Positions 26,766 to 35,165 of a DNA stretch of 39,630 nt are shown here, piece after piece; position 1 is the first letter of the stretch, and each line of letters starts with the position of its first letter. Both the position numbers and the translations under genes were made by a program. This DNA is from Lentisphaerota bacterium (GTDB lineage: Bacteria > Verrucomicrobiota > Lentisphaeria > Victivallales > Victivallaceae): the NCBI GenBank assembly GCA_015061815.1, contig SUVW01000023.1:1-39630 (forward strand). The letters are read 5' to 3'. Below the pieces are notes generated by a model. That model saw nothing but the letters and a program-made list of their open reading frames with translations. It did not search any database and had not been told where the DNA came from.

Positions 26766-28070
26766 TTATTTTGTCAAAGAAACAATCGTTTCCCGGAGAT
26801 GGACGTTATGCCTTTGCGGATTGTCTTTCCACTTGTCACCGCGAGTTCTTAACAACTCTATCCGGCAATTTGAAAATCCTATATTGCAACCGATTTTACC
26901 GATTATTTCATCGGTAGGTATATGTACTCCATAAGGAGCAGAATCTCCTAAAATATATTCTGCCCGACCACCTGTTTTTAAGACACGATAATTATCTTTA
27001 AGCACCTGATATAAATCGTTGAAATATCCTATGACAAGCAAGTCATAACTTTTTTTACCGCCTTTGTGCAGGCGTAATTCTGACAGTTGATGTACAACAT
27101 TTTTCAGGAATTCGTATTCTTCAGGATTGGTATTGGCGAATTCATGGGTGAATTGATATTTGTCATCGCCCCGGTTTATTTGCGTTGTCGCGCTGGTTAT
27201 CAGTTTGGTGCGGACTTTCTGACATATATCTTTCCAGTTTTTTGCATCTCCCATGAAGTACATTTCCAGACGGGTGCGGTCAGCATAATCGAAATTATTC
27301 AGATATGGCGGTGAAGTAAAAATATGATCAACACTTTCATTTGTGATAATATCAGTTGTATCCCGGCAATCTGCCTGAAAGATCCTGTGTTCAGACCGTG
27401 TTCCGCCATATATAAAGTTTACAACTGATAAATCATCAAACATCTTATCTACGAACTCAAGATATGAATTCAACCCCTTTTTGGAATAAGACGTGATTTT
27501 AATTTTTTTGGGGGCAATATAAGGCCATCCTGTCGCTGCAATAGAAACAATACGCAAGGAACATATCAATGCAGTATTCAAAAAAAGACGAATATTATCA
27601 TCTGAAATTTTCCGGATATAATTTCTTATAATCATTAATTCATATAATGTTTCCGGTAGAAAACATTTGACCACTAATTCCGGAAATTCCCGTGATACAA
27701 TTTCTTCTTTGCAAGCTGATGATATTTGGTCTTGTTCTGTTAAATCTTGTAAGTTTTTAAGATGCTGTCTGGTCGCTGTTTCATCGATTGACCAATTCAT
27801 TTTACACCGGGCAATTGGAAAAACAAAAGGATGTGCTTCTACGCCCAGGGAATTTATTCCCATTGTTTTAGCCGCAAGATTGGTAGTCCCGCTCCCCATA
27901 AAAGGGTCATAAACTGTTGAATCCCCGGATAATCCGGCTTTGTTGAAACTGTATTCAGCAGCTTTGTATGAAAAACCGGCAGGATAAGTAAACCAGCGAT
28001 GAACCGGGGCTTTTAAACTATCCTTGAAAGTTCCCCATTCTGACGTGTCGACATCTTTTATATCAGGCAT
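26766..28070 (-). CDS. DNA amino-methyltransferase (N4-cytosine or N6-adenine)
   Basis: 434 residues. SAM-binding motif I DPFMGSGTT at 55-63 comes first, preceded by a motif-X-like stretch (HRWFTYP). The catalytic motif IV SPPYLNNFDYADRTR starts at 253. The roughly 190 residues between probably hold the target-recognition part. SPPY favours N4-cytosine methylation but does not prove it. First gene of the R-M pair, so the modification enzyme would be made before the nuclease. AT-rich, with an ATG lacking a visible ribosome binding site. Lies 27 bp after the symporter stop on the same strand. No control (C) protein is present. Confidence 0.85.
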   Translation of the reverse strand: MPDIKDVDTSEWGTFKDSLKAPVHRWFTYPAGFSYKAAEYSFNKAGLSGDSTVYDPFMGSGTTNLAAKTMGINSLGVEAHPFVFPIARCKMNWSIDETATRQHLKNLQDLTEQDQISSACKEEIVSREFPELVVKCFLPETLYELMIIRNYIRKISDDNIRLFLNTALICSLRIVSIAATGWPYIAPKKIKITSYSKKGLNSYLEFVDKMFDDLSVVNFIYGGTRSEHRIFQADCRDTTDIITNESVDHIFTSPPYLNNFDYADRTRLEMYFMGDAKNWKDICQKVRTKLITSATTQINRGDDKYQFTHEFANTNPEEYEFLKNVVHQLSELRLHKGGKKSYDLLVIGYFNDLYQVLKDNYRVLKTGGRAEYILGDSAPYGVHIPTDEIIGKIGCNIGFSNCRIELLRTRGDKWKDNPQRHNVHLRETIVSLTK

Positions 28071-28097
28071 TTTTAATATTTATCTGTTAAATATTTG

Positions 28098-29327
28098 TTA
28101 TTTGGCAAGTTTTTTATCCACGATCGCGCAGACGCAGGAATCGGACCAGACGTTGACCGCCGTTTCGATCATGTCGATTATAGCGTAGATCGGCAGGATA
28201 ATTCCCAGTATCCCGATCGGCGCACCGATCCCGGACATCAGCGAAAGGGTCAGAAAATAACACCCCATCGGTACTCCGGCATTGCCGACTGCCGATACCA
28301 CTGAAATCAATATCCACAGCAAAATGACCGGCCAGGTCAGCGCGATCGCACCATTCTGCATCACAAACAGTGATGTTACCAGAATAAACGCCGCACAGCC
28401 ATTCATGTTTATCGTGCAGCAGATCGGCAGAATAAATCTCGCCACTTCCGGCCTGGCCCGCAAATTGTTCTCCGCAGAGGCCACCGTCACCGGCAGCGTC
28501 GCCGCTGAACTTTTGGTGAAAAGGGCCATCAGCACCGCCGGCAGCATCCCCTTAAATACCTTCAGAGGATTGATTTTATTCGCCAGCAGAAACAGCGGCA
28601 GAATAATGAAGAACTGCAGCAGATTTCCACCCAGCACCACCGCCACATACTTCCCCAGAGAACCGACGATCACTCCGGCTGATACCTGCGCTGACAACTG
28701 CGCTGACAACTGCGCGGCAAAGGCCGCGATACCCAGCGGCAACGCCCGGACCAGAGCCTTGATCAGCGCAAAAAGCACCTCCTGCAAACCGTTGATGCAT
28801 TTGGTCAGCTGTTGAATATTTTCCGAATCTTTCAACGCCGCCAACGCCAGACCGACCGCCGCCGAAATCAGCAGTATGCTTAATACATTGCCGGAAGATA
28901 TGGGCGTGAGAATGTTATTCGGCACGACCTGCAGAATGTGGTCATAATAGGATATATTTCCCAGATTGACCGGAACTTCCGATTGTCCCTGATTTATCAA
29001 TTCCCCGGGAAGATTGCCCGGAGCAATGACTTTATACAATATTACGCCGACAATTGCCGCCGCCGCAGTTGTCAGAAGTGTATAGATGATCGTGTGCAGA
29101 AAGATCCTGCCGGTATCACGTTTGGCTCCAAGCATCGCCAGCGTCGTGGTAAGGGCCAATGCGATCGTCGGCACTGCTACTAATTGAAACAGCCGGGTGT
29201 AAACAGCGGCAATGAAATTGAAAAAATTATTCAATTGTGTGATGCCCAGAGTCCCCAGTACTGCCCCGAGTACCAGTGCCAGCATCCAGATCAGAAAACG
29301 TTTGGAACTTTTTTTACTCATTTTCAA
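28098..29327 (-). CDS. Dicarboxylate/amino acid:cation symporter (DAACS)
   Basis: 409-residue inner-membrane transporter, about 8-10 hydrophobic segments plus re-entrant loops. Family signatures visible are the Ser-rich loop TKSSAATLPVT (HP1), INMNGCAAF and the GNAGVPMGC segment (HP2) that form the substrate and cation site. Likely substrates are glutamate, aspartate, C4-dicarboxylates or serine/threonine; sequence alone does not decide. A short tetrapeptide repeat (QLSA-QLSA-QVSA) sits in one loop. Its ATG overlaps the pgsA stop (ATGA), so both are one transcript. Confidence 0.9.
   Translation of the reverse strand: MKMSKKSSKRFLIWMLALVLGAVLGTLGITQLNNFFNFIAAVYTRLFQLVAVPTIALALTTTLAMLGAKRDTGRIFLHTIIYTLLTTAAAAIVGVILYKVIAPGNLPGELINQGQSEVPVNLGNISYYDHILQVVPNNILTPISSGNVLSILLISAAVGLALAALKDSENIQQLTKCINGLQEVLFALIKALVRALPLGIAAFAAQLSAQLSAQVSAGVIVGSLGKYVAVVLGGNLLQFFIILPLFLLANKINPLKVFKGMLPAVLMALFTKSSAATLPVTVASAENNLRARPEVARFILPICCTINMNGCAAFILVTSLFVMQNGAIALTWPVILLWILISVVSAVGNAGVPMGCYFLTLSLMSGIGAPIGILGIILPIYAIIDMIETAVNVWSDSCVCAIVDKKLAK
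28679..28714. repeat. Three tandem 12-bp units inside the symporter gene
   Basis: Two identical 12-bp units (CTGACAACTGCG) and one with two changes lie head to tail. They keep the frame and encode a QLSA-type tetrapeptide three times. Copy-number change would add or remove four residues without a frameshift. Confidence 0.8.
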
Positions 29328-29959
29328 GCCTGCTTTTCACTGTCATCCATAAACAATTTGCGGTAACGGATAAAATATCCCAGACCGGAGAAGATCGTTA
29401 TCAGCACGATGCCGGTCATGAAAACCATCCAGATATACCATATCCGGAGCCCGAACCATGATTCGGTACGCAAGTAGGTCGTGCCGCCGTCAATGGCCCA
29501 GGCGATACCGGCGATGCCCAGCATCGTCATCTGCAGGGCTGTCTTCAATTTCCCCCAGCGGTCGGCCGATATAACGATCTGCTTTTTCGCCGCCAGTGTC
29601 CGCAGACCGGTGACCATGAATTCCCGGAAAAGCACTGCAATCGCTATCCAGGCCGGAATTATCCGGTATTCCACCGCCATCAGCATGGTGCCGGTAACGA
29701 AAATTTTGTCAGCCAAAGGGTCCATCAATGCACCAAAGTCGCTGACCCAATTATATTTGCGTGCCAGATAACCATCCAGCAGATCGGTCAAACCGGCCAG
29801 CATCGCCAATATCACTGCGCTGATGCGCAAACCGAAAATCCAGCTTTTGCTGTTCATTATGTCAAAGTGTGCCACCGATGCGATCGCGACAAAGATCAAT
29901 ACGGCAAAAATCCGGCTCAAAGTCAGTATATTAGGCAGATTTTTATTCATGAATCCCAT
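29324..29959 (-). CDS. pgsA: Phosphatidylglycerophosphate synthase
   Basis: 211 residues from ATG 29959, preferred because AGGGGGAG lies just upstream; an ATG at 29950 is also possible and the far upstream ATG at 30004 is unlikely. Makes phosphatidylglycerol phosphate from CDP-diacylglycerol and glycerol-3-phosphate. The CDP-alcohol phosphatidyltransferase motif is complete: DLLDGYLAR, then G and D residues in SDFGALMDPLADK. Several hydrophobic segments place it in the inner membrane. Translationally coupled to the symporter gene. Confidence 0.92.
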   Translation of the reverse strand: MGFMNKNLPNILTLSRIFAVLIFVAIASVAHFDIMNSKSWIFGLRISAVILAMLAGLTDLLDGYLARKYNWVSDFGALMDPLADKIFVTGTMLMAVEYRIIPAWIAIAVLFREFMVTGLRTLAAKKQIVISADRWGKLKTALQMTMLGIAGIAWAIDGGTTYLRTESWFGLRIWYIWMVFMTGIVLITIFSGLGYFIRYRKLFMDDSEKQA

Positions 29960-30006
29960 TTTCTCCCCCTTTTTTATAGAATTGTGATAAAATTCCAACA
30001 ACACAA

Positions 30007-30042
30007 ACGTCCGCCCCCTGCAAAAATGCCGGAAACGGACGT
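30007..30042. other. Inverted repeat between the small ribosomal gene and pgsA
   Basis: ACGTCCG (30007-30013) and CGGACGT (30036-30042) form 7-bp arms around a 22-base loop. Read leftward, a T/G-rich stretch follows, so it may be a weak terminator for the 29-residue protein gene or part of the pgsA leader. Confidence 0.35.
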
Positions 30043-30120
30043 CGCAACAGTCTGGCCGCCGCTGAAAGGCAACGGCATCCCCGCCGCGCCGGAGTTTTTC
30101 CGGGCGGTAACGGGAAACTA

Positions 30121-30210
30121 TTACTTGTTTTTGTGCCGAAGCAGTTTGAGCTGCTTTTTACGTTTGTGTTTGGCGATCTTTTTACGCCGTTTCTTTTTCA
30201 AGTTACCCAT
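30121..30210 (-). CDS. 29-residue basic ribosomal-type protein (AURKAIP1/COX24 family)
   Basis: 29 residues, starting MGNLKKKRRKKIAKHKRKK; about half the residues are Lys or Arg. It matches the pattern of the tiny AURKAIP1/COX24-domain proteins of bacteria, related to mitochondrial small-subunit protein mS38, which sit on the 30S subunit. GAGG lies seven bases before the ATG. It stands alone between pgsA and the lipoprotein gene with its own probable promoter. Such genes are often missed because of their size. Ribosome binding is inferred from family similarity. Confidence 0.8.
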   Translation of the reverse strand: MGNLKKKRRKKIAKHKRKKQLKLLRHKNK

Positions 30211-30254
30211 TCTCAAACCTCATTTATATAGATATTGCCAACATAGCATTCTAT

Positions 30255-30282
30255 AAAATACCACCGCTTTGGAAAAAAGCAA
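30255..30282 (-). promoter_or_regulatory. Probable promoter of the 29-residue gene
   Basis: Read leftward: TTGCTT (30282-30277), a 16-bp spacer and TATTTT (30260-30255). A second -10-like TGC-TATGTT lies about ten bases further on. Placed 45-70 bases before the small gene and directly after the lipoprotein terminator. Confidence 0.45.
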
Positions 30283-30294
30283 ATTATTTCCGGT

Positions 30295-30328
30295 AAAAAA
30301 GCCGGCTTTTTTGATTAAAATCTGCCGG
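30295..30328 (-). terminator. Intrinsic terminator after the lipoprotein gene
   Basis: Read leftward, CCGGC and GCCGG arms enclose an A-rich loop and are followed by CTTTTTT. The stem begins six bases after the lipoprotein stop codon. Confidence 0.6.
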
Positions 30329-30333
30329 ATTTA

Positions 30334-30969
30334 TCACTTTTGCCCACTTTTCAGGCGTTTGGCAGCTCTTTCGAAACGGTTGAGGTATCCGGAAAGATCC
30401 GTCAATTCACTGTAAGGTATCCCGGAAATTTCTGCCAGACGCACATAGGAGATCAACCGGTCCCGCGCGGTTTCCGGCCCCGGAGAACTCTCTGCCATAT
30501 TGCAGGCGTAAACCGCCCGGATATAAGCCAGATGCACCTTGCCAAGCAGTTCGGCAGCCGGCATATCACCGCCCCGGCAGATAAGTGCGGCCTTTCCGAC
30601 ATCTTCTGCCGGCGGCAATTCCGGCAGCTCCTCTTCCAGCACTCCCACTGTTACGTAAGAGATCATATCCTGCGGCCGGAATCCCAGCATGGCGTTCAAT
30701 TTCAAACGGCTTTCCTCATACTGCAGGAGTTGTTCCGGAGAATTCCGGTTTTTGCCTTTTGCCGCCGCCAGCCGGGCAAATTCCACCCGGATATCCGGAT
30801 GATAAGATGGCGCAACTCTTTTCAATGTCATTTCCAGTGTCACCAGGGGTGGGACTTTTTTATCCCGGCAGTAAACGGCCGCTGCTTTTTCTGCCGCCGG
30901 GTCCGTTTGAAACCAGACACAGCCGCCGGTCAACAGCAGAAACGGCAATAAAAAAATACTCTTTTTCAT
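30334..30969 (-). CDS. Predicted lipoprotein of unknown function
   Basis: 211 residues from ATG 30969, chosen because AAAGGA lies upstream and the protein then begins with a classic lipoprotein signal: MKKSIFLLPFLLLTGGC with the lipid-acceptor Cys at 17. The -3 residue is Thr, which is not the usual Leu. The mature part is helical, with a segment (RLKLNAMLGFRP, then LPELPP) that faintly recalls TolC-type outer-membrane efflux proteins, but the length is under half of that family. It follows the GT-C-like gene by 16 bp and ends at a terminator. Confidence 0.7.
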   Translation of the reverse strand: MKKSIFLLPFLLLTGGCVWFQTDPAAEKAAAVYCRDKKVPPLVTLEMTLKRVAPSYHPDIRVEFARLAAAKGKNRNSPEQLLQYEESRLKLNAMLGFRPQDMISYVTVGVLEEELPELPPAEDVGKAALICRGGDMPAAELLGKVHLAYIRAVYACNMAESSPGPETARDRLISYVRLAEISGIPYSELTDLSGYLNRFERAAKRLKSGQK

Positions 30970-30985
30970 AGTTGTTATCCTTTTT

Positions 30986-32350
30986 TTACGGTTGACGGAT
31001 GATATACACCCGGTGCAGGTCATTGCGGTAAATTTCCGTTAATTCACACTGCAAATGTCTTTCCCAGTGTCCGGTATCTTCTGTTTTTCCCAGGATCACC
31101 ACCGTCCCCGGCGGCAATTTTTTGATCCTGCCCGGCGGAATATCCATTATCACACTATGCCGCCGGTAGCGTATGGCAAACGGATCGGCGGCAAATGATA
31201 CAAATACCGGGTGATCAAAAGCAAACTGCCGGTTCACCGCTGCCGCCGTATCCGAGGGAAGGAACTTCCCGGAAACAAAATACGGCGCATAAAAATCATC
31301 CTGCCCGCCGGAAGATACCAGCGGTGAAAGTTTTTCCCGGAAAAATTCCAGAGAGCATACCGTCCCCCATAACAGTGCTGCCGCTGCCGTTATACGCAAA
31401 TATTTTCCCGGCATCCGGCGCAAATATCCGGCAGTCAGCAGAGCGAAAAATGCAAACAGCACAAACCATACCCTCGGGAACGGCGAAACCGGCAGCAGCC
31501 ATCCTCCCGCCGGAAGAAACCAGATCAGTGTCCGGGGGAAGTTGCGCCATACCGGGCGGTGAAAAAATATACCGGCGGTCAGCGGAATGAGAAATGTTGT
31601 CAATACCGCCAGCCCGGTCGCCAGCAAAGCTCCTGATGCATCGTGCCAGCCTTCGCGCAATTCAAAGGCCCGCAGAAGTTTGCCGGATATCGGGATATAG
31701 AAAGCTGTAAATGCCGCCGGTACTGCCAGAGCCATAATGTACAACCGGGGATTTTTCCAGAATTTTTTGCCGCAATATGGGACAATATACAATCCGGCAG
31801 CCCCGATCGCTGCCAGAGCTGACGGCATCACTCCGACGGTGAGCAGTGAAAAAATAAACCATTGGCCCAGATGCCGTTTTTTCCCGGCCAAAGCATATTT
31901 GCGCCCGCCGGTCAAAGCGCAAACTGCAAATAATGCGGCCAGCATATAACCGCGCAGCGCACTGGAATAGAGCAGAAACGGCGGTGAAAGCACCAGAGCT
32001 GTAAGCGCGGTAAATAACGGCAGACGGCCAAGTTCACGGGAAAAATTTTTCCACAGGATAAATATCAATGCTCCGGCGCATAACAGCGGAAAGAGCCGCA
32101 GATATTCCGGAGGAAAAAAGTTCAGCAGCCAGTGAATGAAAACGGTGTGGATGATCTGATTGTTGGGGATCGTGTAACTGCGGTATATATCCCCGGCCGA
32201 CGGCAGCAGGGCAAACTGTAAAGTCAGAACTTCATCAAACCACAGCTCGCGGAAAAAATAGCCGGTATAGAAAAAAAGGAATACTGCAGCTGAAAAAAAA
32301 CAAAAAAGCCGACCGGAAGTGATCCTTCCAATCAGCTCTTTTTTCTCCAT
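30986..32350 (-). CDS. Polytopic GT-C-like glycosyltransferase
   Basis: 454 residues from ATG 32350; a longer frame would run through the ferredoxin gene and is not used. About ten hydrophobic segments followed by a soluble C-terminal part (about 370-454). A WFDEVLT motif in the first extracytoplasmic loop (D39-E40) is the acidic catalytic signature of the ArnT/PMT-type GT-C fold, which uses polyprenyl-phosphate-linked sugars in the periplasm. Substrate unknown. Eleven base pairs after the ferredoxin stop. Confidence 0.7.
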   Translation of the reverse strand: MEKKELIGRITSGRLFCFFSAAVFLFFYTGYFFRELWFDEVLTLQFALLPSAGDIYRSYTIPNNQIIHTVFIHWLLNFFPPEYLRLFPLLCAGALIFILWKNFSRELGRLPLFTALTALVLSPPFLLYSSALRGYMLAALFAVCALTGGRKYALAGKKRHLGQWFIFSLLTVGVMPSALAAIGAAGLYIVPYCGKKFWKNPRLYIMALAVPAAFTAFYIPISGKLLRAFELREGWHDASGALLATGLAVLTTFLIPLTAGIFFHRPVWRNFPRTLIWFLPAGGWLLPVSPFPRVWFVLFAFFALLTAGYLRRMPGKYLRITAAAALLWGTVCSLEFFREKLSPLVSSGGQDDFYAPYFVSGKFLPSDTAAAVNRQFAFDHPVFVSFAADPFAIRYRRHSVIMDIPPGRIKKLPPGTVVILGKTEDTGHWERHLQCELTEIYRNDLHRVYIIRQP

Positions 32351-32352
32351 TT

Positions 32353-32368
32353 TCTGTAAAATTACAGA
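32353..32368. other. Palindrome at the ferredoxin stop codon
   Basis: TCTGTAA-AA-TTACAGA spans the ferredoxin TAA. Too short for a strong terminator; it may slow ribosomes, protect the 3' end or be chance. Confidence 0.3.
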
Positions 32369-32529
32369 GTAATGGCTTCGGTCGGGCAGCTGCCGACGCA
32401 AGCACCGCACTCGATGCAATCATCACCGACAACAGCTTTGTCGTTTTCAATTTTGATCGTGCTGACCGGGCAGCTGTCGACGCAAGCACCGCAGCCGACA
32501 CAAGTTTCCTGATTGACAGAAGCAGCCAT
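32362..32529 (-). CDS. 2[4Fe-4S] ferredoxin
   Basis: 55 residues, clostridial-type ferredoxin. Two CxxCxxCxxxCP motifs hold two [4Fe-4S] clusters: C10, C13, C16, C20 and C38, C41, C44, C48. Small soluble electron carrier, suited to fermentative or hydrogen metabolism. A strong AAGGAG lies eight bases before the ATG. A large open frame on the same strand overlaps it in another phase and is a shadow. Its promoter appears to sit inside the preceding terminator hairpin. Confidence 0.95.
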   Translation of the reverse strand: MAASVNQETCVGCGACVDSCPVSTIKIENDKAVVGDDCIECGACVGSCPTEAITL

Positions 32530-32599
32530 TTTCTTTCTCCTTTTCTTAAAAAAATTTCCCTGCGGATACTCAATCCGCCGGGGGCAATTAAACCGTTAC

Positions 32600-32613
32600 G
32601 CCGGAATTCCGGC
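32600..32613. other. 14-bp palindrome in the ferredoxin leader
   Basis: GCCGGAATTCCGGC is a perfect palindrome located between the predicted ferredoxin promoter and the start codon. It could be an operator or an RNA hairpin; nothing decides between them. Confidence 0.35.
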
Positions 32614-32629
32614 AAACCGGTCTGTAAAT

Positions 32630-32657
32630 AATATAACACACTTCCGGGAAATATCAA
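32630..32657 (-). promoter_or_regulatory. Promoter of the ferredoxin gene, within the terminator
   Basis: Read leftward: TTGATA (32657-32652), a 16-bp spacer ending in TGT and TATATT (32635-32630). The -35 box lies in the loop, and the spacer over the far arm, of the hairpin at 32638-32672. Confidence 0.6.
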
Positions 32658-32672
32658 GTTTCCCGGAAGTGT
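32638..32672. terminator. Long bidirectional hairpin after the glutamate dehydrogenase gene
   Basis: Perfect 14-bp arms ACACTTCCGGGAAA and TTTCCCGGAAGTGT with a 7-base loop. A T-run follows on the rightward strand and a T-rich stretch on the leftward strand. It lies about 17 bp after the dehydrogenase stop and most likely ends that leftward transcript. Confidence 0.8.
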
Positions 32673-32689
32673 TTTTATTGCTTTTCGCG

Positions 32690-35020
32690 TTACGCCAGAG
32701 CTTTGATGATTTCGGCAACTGCCGGATCTTCCGGAGTATAGATGATCCGTCCGGCGGCCTCTGCCGCACCGATAGCTTTGCGGTAAAGTTCCGGGAGCCG
32801 TCCGATCCGGTCCGCAAACTTATTCCGGAATATCGGCAGCAGGTGATCAAGGATCAACTGGTCTGCCAGCAGTTCCGGTTTTTCGGTGAAAAGTTCAAAC
32901 AGCGCAGCTTTCAACTCGTTTACGCGGTTGCCCAGCTCGTTGCTCAAGTCGGTCATCGGCACATCTTTGCGGGCGATGAATTCTTTGTAGAGCCATTCGG
33001 CTTCTTTGTTGGCGCAAGCGGCCAGTTTATCCATCAAATCAGCGATCAGAGCCTCTTTGTTGGCGATGAATTCATCTTTTTCCAGCAGGATGCCGCTCAA
33101 AATTTCGTAACTGGAAGTGATAACGCCGCACTTGTTGGATGAGGAATCCAGCACGTTGACGATACCGGCAGCCTGCAGTTTCAACCGGGCTGACGGAGTG
33201 GTGAAGCTGTTGGCTCCTTCCACGATCGCCTTGATGATCGGTTTGCCGCCGGGAACGAAATTGGTCCAGTTGCCGTCGTGAATGGTCTGCGGACGGCCGC
33301 CGCCGGGAACGAAAACAGTGGCTTCACGGAAAATATTATTGCCGAAAAGCTGCATGAATTCGTTGTGCGTGATAAGTTTATCCACCGATTTGCCGTTTTC
33401 GATCTTCACCATGCGGTGCATGCCGTTGCTGTCAGCATTGCTCCAGATCATAAAGGCACCTTCACCGGCAAGTTTCGCCGGATCGAAGCTGTCCAGAGCC
33501 GCTTTATGGATCAGGCGGCTGATCTCTTCGCGGTTGATGCCTGCCGGATCATAGACCGCCGCCGGACCGTCGGTAATGGCGATTATCCGGATATTGGCCA
33601 GAGTGTAACTGCCATCGGCATTGCGCGCATTGAGGATCTTCATCATATTTCCGGCCACGTCACCGAATGGTCCGCCGGAAAGGATCACTGAATAGTCATC
33701 GGTTTCCGGTTTGATGCCGAGGTGTTTGAGGGTGCGGATGAAGTACTGGTAAACTCCGAAACTGGTCACCCCGTAATGTTTGTGGTTGATACCGGTATCC
33801 TCTTTGCCGGAAATAATACCGGATTTGAGGACGTAACCGGCAGCTTCACCGCGTTCACCCATGTGGGTGATCATCTCATCGAACATATTTTCATCCGGCC
33901 CGATTTCGATGATATCGCTGCTGTCCTGCAGCAGCAGAGCGAGGAATGCTTCAAAAATTGCCCGCTGTGCCGCCCACAAAGTTTCTTTGAAGTCAGCTCC
34001 ATCCAGATTTTCGAGGATCGTGACCATCTTGGAACCGCCCTCGTAGATATCTTTGTTCTTCTTATGCTGGGTGTTGGCCAGCACGAAGTTTTCCCGGAAA
34101 AGTTCGCAATGCGCCTGATTGAACGCATCAAATTTATCCAGCACGCTGTTGCCCGGACGGGGAACAACGGTACGCCAGCCGCCCCGGGCGATCGGAGCAA
34201 AACGGATCTGGAAACCATTGATCTTGTCACGGTAGAAGAAAAATACTCCGAAAGGACGTTCCGGCGGGAAAGCCTGGACATATTTTTCACTCAAAGAACC
34301 GAAAAAGCTCATGAAAGACGGATCAAGTTTGAATGCCAGTGCCGTCTTGTTTTCCAAATCAAAGTTGCTGCGGATGATGCAGCGGAAAAATTCTGCCGCC
34401 GAAGTAAGAACAGTTTTGACCTTCACATCCTTATCCGCAATACCGCTGCTGATTTTGGCGATCCGGTCATTGACCTGGGCCACTTCACGCGAACCGGCAA
34501 GAAATTTATCCAGCAATTCACGCAAAATTTCCGGATAAAGGGCCATGAAACGGCGGATCTCACAGAGCGTGTAAGCATTCCGGTCAATAAACGCCAGCTG
34601 GCTGTGGATGAACTGCGCCGCCGCATTCAGCACGTTGGCTTCAGCAACTGAAAAGCCGCCGTAGACAGTGAAAAAGTCATCGCCGCCGGAAATGATGATC
34701 TCGGCAACTTCGCGGGAAAGATCCGCGATCTGCGCCGCATTGCTGATATTGATGGTCAGCGTACAGACACTCTTGTTGAGAAAATCTTCTGCCGGAACAT
34801 CGGCGTTGACAATATTGCTGGAATAAGAAGTTACTTTGCCGCCGCCGGAGTTGGCAAGAGCAAGCAGCTTGGCAATCACTGCATCATTCATGAATACGCT
34901 GCCGGAAGCGATCTGCCATACAGTCTTCTCTGCTGTACCGGCTGTTTTTACCACTGGATAATCAACTTTCGCCGCCATTTGTGCGACTTCCACCGGGAAC
35001 TCTTTGTCACTCATTGACAT
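32690..35020 (-). CDS. NAD-dependent glutamate dehydrogenase, large type
   Basis: 776 residues. Interconverts glutamate and 2-oxoglutarate plus ammonia with NAD. It resembles the catalytic part of the large NAD-GDH class (115/180 kDa types), not the compact GdhA. Visible segments are ARGGWRTVVPRPG, HKKNKDIYEGGSKMVT, the dinucleotide-domain GGPFGDVAGNMM and VEGANSFTTPSARLKL. It is shorter than the 1,600-residue proteobacterial enzymes and lacks most of their N-terminal region. AAAGG precedes the ATG at 35020. Strong promoter upstream and a long terminator downstream make it a single-gene unit. Confidence 0.87.
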   Translation of the reverse strand: MSMSDKEFPVEVAQMAAKVDYPVVKTAGTAEKTVWQIASGSVFMNDAVIAKLLALANSGGGKVTSYSSNIVNADVPAEDFLNKSVCTLTINISNAAQIADLSREVAEIIISGGDDFFTVYGGFSVAEANVLNAAAQFIHSQLAFIDRNAYTLCEIRRFMALYPEILRELLDKFLAGSREVAQVNDRIAKISSGIADKDVKVKTVLTSAAEFFRCIIRSNFDLENKTALAFKLDPSFMSFFGSLSEKYVQAFPPERPFGVFFFYRDKINGFQIRFAPIARGGWRTVVPRPGNSVLDKFDAFNQAHCELFRENFVLANTQHKKNKDIYEGGSKMVTILENLDGADFKETLWAAQRAIFEAFLALLLQDSSDIIEIGPDENMFDEMITHMGERGEAAGYVLKSGIISGKEDTGINHKHYGVTSFGVYQYFIRTLKHLGIKPETDDYSVILSGGPFGDVAGNMMKILNARNADGSYTLANIRIIAITDGPAAVYDPAGINREEISRLIHKAALDSFDPAKLAGEGAFMIWSNADSNGMHRMVKIENGKSVDKLITHNEFMQLFGNNIFREATVFVPGGGRPQTIHDGNWTNFVPGGKPIIKAIVEGANSFTTPSARLKLQAAGIVNVLDSSSNKCGVITSSYEILSGILLEKDEFIANKEALIADLMDKLAACANKEAEWLYKEFIARKDVPMTDLSNELGNRVNELKAALFELFTEKPELLADQLILDHLLPIFRNKFADRIGRLPELYRKAIGAAEAAGRIIYTPEDPAVAEIIKALA

Positions 35021-35068
35021 TCTACCTTTCGTTCAAGAGTTTTGGTTAAGTAATACACCCGAATTGAA

Positions 35069-35097
35069 AATATAGCACAGGAAAAAATATTTTTCAA
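35069..35097 (-). promoter_or_regulatory. Promoter of the glutamate dehydrogenase gene
   Basis: Read leftward: TTGAAA (35097-35092), a 17-bp spacer ending in TGC and TATATT (35074-35069). It lies in an AT-rich 145-bp gap; leader of about 40 bases. Confidence 0.75.
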
Positions 35098-35165
35098 GAT
35101 TATTTTTCAACTTTTAGTAAATTTTTTAGCTGAAAATATTATCATTTTATATTGATATTTTTCTC

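Noticed and set aside
32235..32657. 140-codon leftward frame over the ferredoxin gene
   Set aside because: It is another phase of the ferredoxin gene, whose two complete cluster motifs are decisive.
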